From: Lachnoclostridium phytofermentans | GTDB lineage: Bacteria > Bacillota > Clostridia > Lachnospirales > Lachnospiraceae | Length of the DNA: 64,000 bases | Direction: 5' to 3' | Assembly (NCBI RefSeq): GCF_000733755.1 | Contig: NZ_JPOF01000008.1 | Coordinates: 186,001-250,000 of the forward strand | In this document: piece after piece, positions 9,854 to 16,550 of the stretch | Layout: the number at the start of each line of letters is the position of its first letter | Numbering within the stretch: position 1 is the stretch's first letter | The notes under the pieces: model-generated | Seen by the model: only the letters and a program-made list of their open reading frames with translations | Database searches by the model: none | Told to the model about the DNA's origin: nothing | Program-made: the position numbers and the translations under genes

Positions 9854-10720
9854 ATGGCTGAAACGAAAAATTTGGCTAATGAGGTACGAAACTCACAAAT
9901 ATTTAAGAAGGAAAATCCTATTCAGATTAACATTGTAAGTACAAATAATATAGTAACAGATACAGCTTTAGATAAAATAGGATCTTCAACTAGCTCAAAT
10001 CAAACTGTCAATGCTAATAATAAAATCATTGAAAATCAGTGGAGTTCAGGGAAACAGTTTAATGAAAGTTGGCAGGGTTATCTGATACAAAACGGTGTTC
10101 TACTTACTGCAAAATCGGGTCAGGAGAATACAGATAAAGCAGGCATAGGCTATGGTGCAACAGGCTTACTTGCACTTACAGTACTTAATAAAGAAGCTCT
10201 TGTTGGCGCTGTTGGCAAATATGTGTTACCTTTTATACCTGGAGTAGGTACTGTTGTATGTGTTATAGCAGGTGTTGGAATAATCTATTATATTTTGCCA
10301 TCCGAAACCTCAGAATATGTTGAGGGTGCACCAACACCAGTGCCGGCACCAACACCAAGTGCAGTACCAGGTAAAAAAGAGCCTAATAGTAAGGAAAAGG
10401 GTGAGACAGGATTACCAAACCAAGGGACTGTAAGTGGAGATGTTGAGGGTGCTCCTCCGGTTGATTCAGGAAAGCAAGGTAAACATGTGTCAGGACACTC
10501 AAATTATAAAGATGGTTCCTCAACTTGGAAAGAAGGAAATAATGGGGTTCATGATACGCAAGAAGCATGGAAAAATGGAACAGAGTTAGATGGAACAAAA
10601 GTGCGAGATATTGGTAAAGTTGTGGGAAAAAATGGTGAAACTGGAGTGAGAGTTCATATTGATAGTAAGGGAAAAATTCATGGTTATCCTGTGAATCCAG
10701 AGAGGTATCTACCAAAATAG
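9854..10720 (+). CDS. orphan polymorphic-toxin C-terminal tip, nuclease-type
   Basis: This intact 288-codon frame begins in the debris of an Rhs start without a ribosome-binding site. Residues 90-155 are Gly-rich with a strongly hydrophobic helix (VLPFIPGVGTVVCVIAGVG), as in pre-toxin translocation segments, and a Pro-rich linker follows. The end carries GKQGKHVSGHSNY and closes VRVHIDSKGKIHGYPVNP. This pattern resembles the polymorphic toxin type 17/50 (Ntox17/Ntox50) families, which are predicted RNases. It is followed 14 bases later by a signal-less protein, as expected for a cytosolic toxin-immunity pair. The family call is moderate and its expression is doubtful. Confidence 0.6.
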   Translation: MAETKNLANEVRNSQIFKKENPIQINIVSTNNIVTDTALDKIGSSTSSNQTVNANNKIIENQWSSGKQFNESWQGYLIQNGVLLTAKSGQENTDKAGIGYGATGLLALTVLNKEALVGAVGKYVLPFIPGVGTVVCVIAGVGIIYYILPSETSEYVEGAPTPVPAPTPSAVPGKKEPNSKEKGETGLPNQGTVSGDVEGAPPVDSGKQGKHVSGHSNYKDGSSTWKEGNNGVHDTQEAWKNGTELDGTKVRDIGKVVGKNGETGVRVHIDSKGKIHGYPVNPERYLPK

Positions 10721-10734
10721 AAAGTGGTGATAAA

Positions 10735-11181
10735 ATGAATATACAAATAGGAAATATCCTAGTAATGGTCAATGAGAAAGAAGTAAACTTTTCTGTAAAG
10801 AAATTACCTATTATTTCAGAAAGCTTTTCTGTAAATGAACGTTACAAAATTACATTTAATATAGAGCATTTTGTGTATAATGAAGTTAATATAAAATGTG
10901 TATTCCAGCCGAAAGAAGAAAATGATTTACTTTCATGTATTGAATCAGGTGAGAATTTAGCTCTTATAAGTTTCTATTTAGGTGACACAAAATTAAGTAT
11001 TGGTACAGAGGGAGATATTCCCCAAATTCATTATAGGTATTTGGATAATGGTCTTGAATTAAAGACAAATCTAGAAATACCAGAAATTGTATTTTATGTT
11101 GCATGGGTAAAAATGAAGGATAAAGAAATAGAGGATATTTACACATGGTTTGCTGCAGATCCATCGTTTGATATTGATTGA
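10735..11181 (+). CDS. cytosolic candidate immunity protein
   Basis: This 148-residue acidic protein has no signal peptide or membrane segment and starts 14 bases after the toxin-like frame, with a weak site (AAGTGGTGA) before the ATG. The many alternating hydrophobic stretches suggest a beta-rich fold. No family was recognised. It is the only signal-less partner in the locus and it follows the only tip that looks like a cytosolic nuclease, so immunity to that toxin is the natural inference. Confidence 0.6.
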   Translation: MNIQIGNILVMVNEKEVNFSVKKLPIISESFSVNERYKITFNIEHFVYNEVNIKCVFQPKEENDLLSCIESGENLALISFYLGDTKLSIGTEGDIPQIHYRYLDNGLELKTNLEIPEIVFYVAWVKMKDKEIEDIYTWFAADPSFDID

Positions 11182-11504
11182 TCACTTGACAATGTTAAAT
11201 TAAGCCCTAAGAAAACAGGATTTATCGGACAATTTTGTAATGAGCTTTGGAAAGCCTTTATTTTCCCCGTGTTTTTGGTAAATATGTTTTTCTTTTCAAA
11301 AATATTGTTACGGTGAAATGGGCGGTAAGTTTGGTATATTGGCTTTGAGTTTCTTTTGGCTGTATTCAGATTTCAATAGGATTAACAAATCAACCTTAAT
11401 ACGTCCCCGATGTGAATGGAGAATATGCCAAGAGATGGAGCTATGTAAACAATATACCTATCAATAAAATTGTAGACAATTAAAAGTAAAAGAACAAAAG
11501 CTTT
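11182..11504. other. non-coding interval between the toxin pair and Rhs copy G
   Basis: About 320 bases without a credible gene on either strand. Short open stretches are interrupted in all frames. Rhs homology starts abruptly at about 11505, mid-gene relative to copy A (LPKFGMKKISEFN), so this interval contains a recombination or deletion junction. Its content may be a mobile-element remnant, but nothing diagnostic is visible. Confidence 0.5.
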
Positions 11505-12443
11505 TTGAAATTACCGAAATTTGGTATGAAGAAGATAAGTGAATTTAATTCTTCCTATAATAGTGGTTCGGTAGTAGGAGCAGACTATCTTACTTGTTAT
11601 TCCTATGATAATTTCAACCGATTAACGCATAGTTCATCGAAAGGTTCCAATATCCTCTATCAATATAATGCAGAAGACTATAGAATCCAAAATTCAGTGA
11701 ATGGAGATGTGATCCGATATCTTTATGAAGCAGATCAAGTAATCTTAGAACTGAATGACAATGGGGAAGAAGTCGGGCGCAATGTATATGGCACGAACTT
11801 AATCTACCGCGAGGTATTATCTGAAAACAACACGGAAGCCTACTATTATCTGTATAATGCGCATGGTGATGTCACAGGACTTCTATAGCAAAATGGTACC
11901 ATGGCTGCAACTTACTGTTATGATGCGTTTGGTAACCTATTATCAAAGCAGGGGCAAGCGAATAATACCATCACTTATGCAGGATATCAGTATGATGTAG
12001 AAACTAAGCTATATTATCTGAATGCCAGATACTATGACAGCAAGATAGCTAGATTCTTAACGGAGGATACGTATGGAGGAAAATACAATGATCCGTTAAG
12101 TTTGAATCGATATACTTATTGTACAAATAATCCGATACGGTATTATGATCCGATGGAGCATAGAAATCTTCAGGTTGGTAGTAAGGGTGATGATGTTAAA
12201 GAAATGCAACAATTACTAAATCAGAATGGATATAAATTAGAGGAAGATGGAAAGTTTGGTGCGAAGACGCAAGCAGCTGTGAAGAATTTTCAATCTAAGA
12301 ATAATCTAAAGGTTGATGGTATAGTTGGAAATAAAACAATTCAGGAATTGAAAAAAAATCCTTCAGAAGATAATAAAAAGCAGGGTAATAGAGTCTTTTC
12401 TTGGTATTTTAGCAAGCAATCTTACACTATTACCGAACAATAA
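11505..12443 (+). pseudogene. Rhs core end plus peptidoglycan-binding domain (copy G)
   Basis: This is a third copy of the Rhs core end, starting mid-repeat with no start signal. A TAG at 11886-11888 replaces the Lys codon found in copy A, and the same frame resumes with QNGTMAATYCYDAFGN. The core signature is followed by the same PG_binding_1 domain as copy A (LQVGSKGDDVKEMQQLL). In the linker near 12390 the frame changes: 13 bases stand where copy A has 15. The reading that would join it to the M15 peptidase at 12445 is then lost. DPTGH reads DPMEH here. Confidence 0.8.
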
Positions 12444-12444
12444 T

Positions 12445-13023
12445 TTGACACCTTCAGTAACTGATTGGAGTAAAATCGATTCAAAATTGGATCCAGCTGC
12501 TTATAAAGGTGTTGAAAACCCGACAAAATACTTATATTTTTCTAATAATGATCAGGCACTTATTGATCCTGTATTTGCGGGGAGACTAGCGAAATACGCA
12601 AAAGATAATGGCATTACTATTTATATTACATCAAACGGAGGTAAAAGGAGTTACGATGATCAGGTGAAAGCTTTTAAAGCATCCGGGGGATATCAGGATA
12701 AAGATGGGAAATGGGTTGGTGGTAATGGTTCAGCTGCCGTTCCAGGTACCGGATGGCATGAGATTGGTTTTGCAATTGATGTTGATAAAACGAAGAAGGA
12801 TATGCCAGAATTGAGAAGTTTATGTGCGGATGAAAAAACAGAAGACCAAAAGGAATTACTGGAGTATGGATTATTTAAACCGATGACGCCTGGGAATGGG
12901 TATGATGGAATTAATGGTAACCCTGAGCCGGAACCTTGGCATATACAGCCCATTGAAACTGATGGTATAAAAAAGCCCGATAGGTTTAATTTATATGGCA
13001 ATTCTTATTCTTGGATAAAATAG
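12445..13023 (+). CDS. M15 (VanY-like) peptidase tip, orphaned from Rhs copy G
   Basis: The frame opens at a TTG with no ribosome-binding site; the sequence upstream in the same frame (VIESFLGILASN) is the natural linker from the Rhs core. The domain is complete: SNGGKRSYDDQVKAF, then GTGWHEIGFAIDVD (zinc His/Asp pair) and EPWHIQP (Glu and zinc His), the D,D-carboxypeptidase pattern. It would cleave peptidoglycan stem peptides outside the cell. It has no signal peptide of its own because it was a C-terminal tip. Its stop overlaps the ribosome-binding site of the next lipoprotein gene. Confidence 0.7.
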   Translation: MTPSVTDWSKIDSKLDPAAYKGVENPTKYLYFSNNDQALIDPVFAGRLAKYAKDNGITIYITSNGGKRSYDDQVKAFKASGGYQDKDGKWVGGNGSAAVPGTGWHEIGFAIDVDKTKKDMPELRSLCADEKTEDQKELLEYGLFKPMTPGNGYDGINGNPEPEPWHIQPIETDGIKKPDRFNLYGNSYSWIK

Positions 13024-13033
13024 GAGGAAAAGT

Positions 13034-13612
13034 ATGATGAAAAGAAAATTGTTCCTAATATATTTCTTATTGCTAATATTTCTATTATGTTCGTGTTCGT
13101 TAATAAAAACAGAAGAAATTAATTTAAAAGTACCAGAACCAACTGCTGAGGGATCATCTGAAGCTACATATGAGTTTTCTGATGGTTATTTCAATGAACA
13201 GGATATTATTGAATTATTTAGTCTTTGTAGAGGGCAAATTGAATCCAAAATTGGTACAGATTATAATATAAAAGAGACTGGTGCGGAAGGAACCTTAACA
13301 TTATACATGTATCCGAAGTATGACATTCAAATTTGTTATTTTGATGATATACCAGAAGAAGATGCATCTCATGAGGAAGTTAGATATATAGGATGTGGGG
13401 ATAATATTAATTTTTATGGAGTACATATTGGAATGACATACAATGAGATTAAAGAAATCATCCCAAATGTAACGATACAAAGCTCAAGTCCTGAGGCGGA
13501 TGTGGATATCGTGTATTATAGGCTTAAAATTGATATTAATAATATGGAAGTGTATGGAGAAATTGCGGATGAAAATAGTCCAATAACTTATATGTACATT
13601 TATAAGAATTAA
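13034..13612 (+). CDS. lipoprotein, candidate immunity protein for the M15 tip
   Basis: TAGGAGG overlaps the stop of the peptidase frame and leads to ATG 13034. The 192-residue product has a lipoprotein signal peptide (LLLIFLLCSC) and a mixed alpha/beta domain (FSDGYFNEQDIIELF, IGCGDNINFYGVHIGMTYNEIKEI). It is a paralogue of the lipoprotein at 14271, and both follow M15 peptidase sequence, intact or remnant. The family was not recognised. Coupling and export suggest immunity at the cell surface. Confidence 0.65.
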   Translation: MMKRKLFLIYFLLLIFLLCSCSLIKTEEINLKVPEPTAEGSSEATYEFSDGYFNEQDIIELFSLCRGQIESKIGTDYNIKETGAEGTLTLYMYPKYDIQICYFDDIPEEDASHEEVRYIGCGDNINFYGVHIGMTYNEIKEIIPNVTIQSSSPEADVDIVYYRLKIDINNMEVYGEIADENSPITYMYIYKN

Positions 13613-13654
13613 GTATTTTTGGTGTTTAGCTTTTAGAATGACATGATTATGTTT

Positions 13655-13684
13655 AAGGCAGAGCAGCTTTTTAAGCTCTGCCTT
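13655..13684 (+). terminator. hairpin after the lipoprotein gene
   Basis: A perfect 10-bp stem (AAGGCAGAGC with GCTCTGCCTT) has an A/T-rich loop and is followed by a weak T-run. It resembles the hairpin at 6574-6612. Confidence 0.6.
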
Positions 13685-13739
13685 TCATAGCTAAAGCTAT
13701 ACTAAAAGGTTTCAGTTATACGACAATTCATATAAATGG

Positions 13740-13914
13740 ACCAAATAGGAGGAGTAGTATGGGAAAAAGATAATTTAGTCTATTCTATTTCTTAGTGTTA
13801 ATATTTGTAAATAAAATATTAACACTAATTGTGAACTCAGTTCATAAAAAGACACTCAGTCCATTGAAAGAACACTTGAACATTAAAGTTGAAGAATATA
13901 CAAACCCTTAACAG
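13740..13914 (+). pseudogene. remnant of a membrane protein or lipoprotein start
   Basis: GGAGGAG precedes an ATG at about 13759, whose frame reads MGKR and then hits TAA. Beyond the stop the same frame encodes a hydrophobic run (FSLFYFLVLIFV) like a signal peptide and about 30 polar residues before another stop. It looks like a decayed exported protein in the usual immunity position; no match to a specific neighbour was found. Confidence 0.35.
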
Positions 13915-14030
13915 AGGGGAATGGGTATGATGCAGACCAAAGGGAAGCGTGGCATTTTCAACCACTTGAAACACAAGATATAAGTAAAGATAAGCACTCT
14001 AAAAAATATGGCAACTCTTATCGATGGTAA
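13914..14030 (+). pseudogene. C-terminal scrap of a third M15 peptidase
   Basis: The frame NGYDADQREAWHFQPLE through KKYGNSYRW ends at TAA 14030 and aligns with the last 40 residues of the peptidase at 12445 (NGYDGINGN, EPWHIQPIE, LYGNSYSW). The catalytic Glu-x-Trp-His region survives as EAWHFQP. Everything upstream is missing. An intact paralogous lipoprotein follows at 14271. Confidence 0.75.
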
Positions 14031-14099
14031 AAAAGTACAATCTCTTGGTTATGTTGGGTAAATAATGCAAGAGGAAACGATGAAGGGAATTAAAGAAAA

Positions 14100-14154
14100 C
14101 CTCCTGTGATATAATGAGGATGGTGTCACTAGCCACAAACTCAAACACAGGAGG
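14100..14154 (+). repeat. 9-bp inverted repeat framing a small interval
   Basis: CCTCCTGTG at 14100 and CACAGGAGG at 14146 are exact inverted copies 37 bases apart. The second copy doubles as a ribosome-binding site for a 24-codon frame starting at a CTG near 14161 and ending in TAG. It may be the end of an insertion element or a translation-controlling hairpin; no transposase is visible. Confidence 0.35.
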
Positions 14155-14270
14155 TAATCTGAAAGTTTATTGCACATTAATAAGGAAATACCATATCTAT
14201 ACCACAAAAAAGAATAAGTCCAGCCCATAGCTTGCTTTACTTGGTTATGAACTTAAAGAGGAGATTATTT

Positions 14271-14795
14271 ATGCGAAAAGTAATAATTAGTGTAGGATTA
14301 ACCTTGTTTTTACTTGGTTTATTTGGTTGTAAAATGAAAGAAAGCAAAAAGGAAGTTACAGGGAATCAATCAATAAATAAAGATGCATTGAAGAATGAGC
14401 CGATTTCGTTCTCTGATGGAGCTTTTAACGAAGAAGATATTATACATTTATTTAAATTATCCCAAATTGAGGTTGAGAAGTATCTTGGGACTGACTATAT
14501 TGAAGACTGGGTAGGTGTAGATGGTAATATCATGTATAGATATGAAAAAAATGATATTAGTATTGAATACAATGGAGATAGTATATGGTATATAAATTGT
14601 GGTCCTAATGTATCAATATATAAAGTAAAAGAAGGTATGAAATTTGAAGAAGTCAAAGAGTACCTAGGTGATGAGGAGGTTCGTTCTTGGAGCAGAGAGG
14701 AAGATCCGGATACTATATTTTATGAGTTAGTTTATATGATTGAGAATATGAAAATTGAATTTACATCTTTATATCCTGATATTCCAAATGCATAG
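14271..14795 (+). CDS. lipoprotein, paralogue of the 13034 immunity candidate
   Basis: The start is ATG 14271 after GAGGAG, not the in-frame start 39 bases upstream. The 174-residue protein has a lipoprotein signal peptide (LFLLGLFGC). Its body aligns with the 13034 product: FSDGAFNEEDIIHLF, then a GTDY motif, then YINCGPNVSIYKVKEGM. It is intact although its presumed peptidase partner survives only as a 40-residue scrap. It may therefore persist as an orphan immunity gene. The last codons run directly into the LRR-tail scrap. Confidence 0.65.
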   Translation: MRKVIISVGLTLFLLGLFGCKMKESKKEVTGNQSINKDALKNEPISFSDGAFNEEDIIHLFKLSQIEVEKYLGTDYIEDWVGVDGNIMYRYEKNDISIEYNGDSIWYINCGPNVSIYKVKEGMKFEEVKEYLGDEEVRSWSREEDPDTIFYELVYMIENMKIEFTSLYPDIPNA

Positions 14796-14798
14796 CAA

Positions 14799-14842
14799 AT
14801 GCACCTAAAGTAGTAGAGATAAGCGAAGAGCAGACAAAATAG
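14799..14842 (+). pseudogene. scrap of the LRR gene 3' end (copy 3)
   Basis: Fourteen codons (APKVVEISEEQTK then stop) equal the end of the LRR gene at 1268-2407. They follow four bases after the lipoprotein stop, showing a clean fusion of two cassettes at this junction. Confidence 0.75.
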
Positions 14843-14856
14843 GAAAAATAAAAGCA

Positions 14857-14894
14857 GCAAAGCGATTACCAGTATGGTTGGTAGTCGCTTTTGC
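14857..14894 (+). repeat. boundary hairpin, copy 3 of 3
   Basis: GCAAAGCGATTACCA pairs with TGGTAGTCGCTTTTGC, as in the copies at 2421 and 9735. Rhs sequence begins immediately after it, but from a different internal point of the core than in copies 1 and 2. Confidence 0.75.
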
Positions 14895-15312
14895 TCGTTA
14901 TGATTGCTTGGGCGATTAGTTTATGAGTAGATATTAGTATAAGAGTATACTTTATGACTCTTTAAACCGTTTAAAGAAGGTTCAAGAGACAACTGGTAAT
15001 ATCCTATCCTACGAATATGACAAGAGCGGAAATCGAACAATGGAATTGTCGCAAAAAGGGTTGGATTTTATTCGAACATCCTATGATTATGATGAGCGTA
15101 ATCGACTTGCGAATTCCGTTACCCTTTCTCATACGGATGCTACCCAAAAAAGCGAGTACTCCATGACAGATTATTCCTACGATAAGAATGGTAATCTGCT
15201 GCAGAAAAAAACAGCATATGCGGAAAGCACAACCGAGGATAAATTAAAGGACTGTTAAGCAGGGAATAAATTAAATGACTTGACGAAACAACCCCAATAT
15301 GGTATTAGGAAG
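14895..15312 (+). pseudogene. mosaic Rhs core fragment (copy H)
   Basis: 14895-14927 matches 2718-2751 of copy A with one T missing. After 18 unrelated bases, 14945-15258 matches 3321-3635 (ILSYEYDKSGNRTMEL, TSYDYDERNRLANSV). The frame ends KDC stop at 15258, and a diverged stretch (LNDLTKQPQYGIRKI) runs to about 15312. No start signal exists. It is a scrap with an internal deletion of about 570 bp relative to copy A. Confidence 0.75.
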
Positions 15313-15436
15313 ATTATAGAATCTACCTTCCAACTGGAGTAGAGGATGACGCAGCCCAAGCTTAAAGATATGGAATTGTGATTGCACCAATTGATGATAG
15401 AATAAAACTATGAAAATGAGGATTGAGGTGGAGTAT

Positions 15437-16270
15437 ATGAGTGTTGAGCAGAAATATTTATCTGATGTAGATTCAATCTTATCCCACAGGTATGATAATG
15501 GCGCGGATTATTGGACAACCGCCGACCACAAGTTTCTAAAAGGAGCGCCCTATACCACACTGGAGAGCGCTTTATATTTACTGGAATTGGGTGTACCGTC
15601 TGATGATGAAGTGCTAAAGAATGTCGCTGAACTTATTTTCAGTAGTTGGAAAGAGGACGGCAGATTTAAAACATCGCCCACAGGCGGCATTTATCCATGC
15701 CATACCGCTTTAGCTGCAAATATATTGTGCCGTATGGGATATTTTGATGATGATAGGCTCAAAAAGACCTTTGCATATTTTCTTGGTACACAACAAGAGG
15801 ACGGAGGTTGGAAATGTGATAAATACAGTTTTGGGAGGGGCGAGGAAACCGAGTATTCAACACCATACACTACTTTGGTTGCATTGGATTTGTTTCGCTA
15901 TTCTCCAAATCATAACAATGACACAAGACTGGATAAAGCGGTTGATTTTCTGTTAGAGCATTGGGTTATCCGTAAGCCTATCAGCCCTTGCCATTATGGG
16001 ATAGGTTCACTGTTTATGCAGATAGAATATCCGTTCCGTGGTTATAATCTATTTTACTATGTGTATGTTTTGGCATTCTATGACAGGGCAAAAAAAGATG
16101 AGCGTTTTCTGGAAGCATTAAAAGCGCTGGAATTGAAAACGGTTAACGGAAAAATCCCTGTTGAAAGGGTTGTACCCAAACTTGCAAAACTTAATTTTTG
16201 TAAAAAAGATAAGACAAGCGACCTTGCCACAAGACGCTATCAGGAGATTTTGCAGAATATCGTAAAATGA
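15437..16270 (+). CDS. prenyltransferase/squalene-cyclase-fold protein
   Basis: The start is ATG 15437 with GAGGTGG upstream; an upstream in-frame ATG at 15410 lacks a site. The 277-residue protein is built of alpha-alpha barrel repeats with a QW-like motif (TQQEDGGWKC) and paired helices such as TPYTTLVALDLF and YPCHTALAANIL. This is the pattern of prenyltransferase/squalene-oxidase repeat proteins. The DXDD-type catalytic motif of terpene cyclases was not seen, so enzymatic activity is uncertain. Its base composition is richer in G+C than the flanking Rhs debris, suggesting a separate arrival. It has no pathway neighbours. Confidence 0.65.
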   Translation: MSVEQKYLSDVDSILSHRYDNGADYWTTADHKFLKGAPYTTLESALYLLELGVPSDDEVLKNVAELIFSSWKEDGRFKTSPTGGIYPCHTALAANILCRMGYFDDDRLKKTFAYFLGTQQEDGGWKCDKYSFGRGEETEYSTPYTTLVALDLFRYSPNHNNDTRLDKAVDFLLEHWVIRKPISPCHYGIGSLFMQIEYPFRGYNLFYYVYVLAFYDRAKKDERFLEALKALELKTVNGKIPVERVVPKLAKLNFCKKDKTSDLATRRYQEILQNIVK

Positions 16271-16334
16271 CAAAGCAAAGATGGGAAGTTAAACTAGCCG
16301 CCATTTCCTTTACTCGTAGCCTTTTTAAATCTAA

Positions 16335-16400
16335 GATATTGTTTCTGATGAGGATGATGCTCCAAACATAAGTAGTGATCCAATTGCCATATTGATTTAA
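16335..16400 (+). pseudogene. scrap of a second copy of the 5589 lipoprotein gene
   Basis: The frame reads DIVSDEDDAPNISSDP and ends IAILI stop. It aligns with the end of the lipoprotein at 5589-6569 (VYDKDDVPNISNDSIAILN). Nothing else of that gene remains, so the scrap marks the right edge of the duplicated immunity/effector region. Confidence 0.7.
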
Positions 16401-16550
16401 AATTTCACTTTACGGTACCATATTGAAATCACAGAGGAAGATAAAGTAAATATGTTGAATAAAATAACATATTTTGGTAAAATAGAGATAAGAGGCGAAT
16501 TGCATATAAAGAGCTAAAAGATAAAATATAAGCAAAAGGAGCATAGGTTA

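Noticed and set aside
10383-10772. Minus-strand 129-codon frame across the toxin and immunity start
   Set aside because: It spans the intergenic site of two + strand genes, has no start signal and its composition looks like a shadow.
4987-11888. TAG as a sense codon (pyrrolysine-like recoding) in the Rhs fragments
   Set aside because: No pyl genes or suppressor tRNA are visible, the same fragments carry frameshifts as well, and TAG is an ordinary terminator of intact genes here (for example 1268-2407 and 13023).
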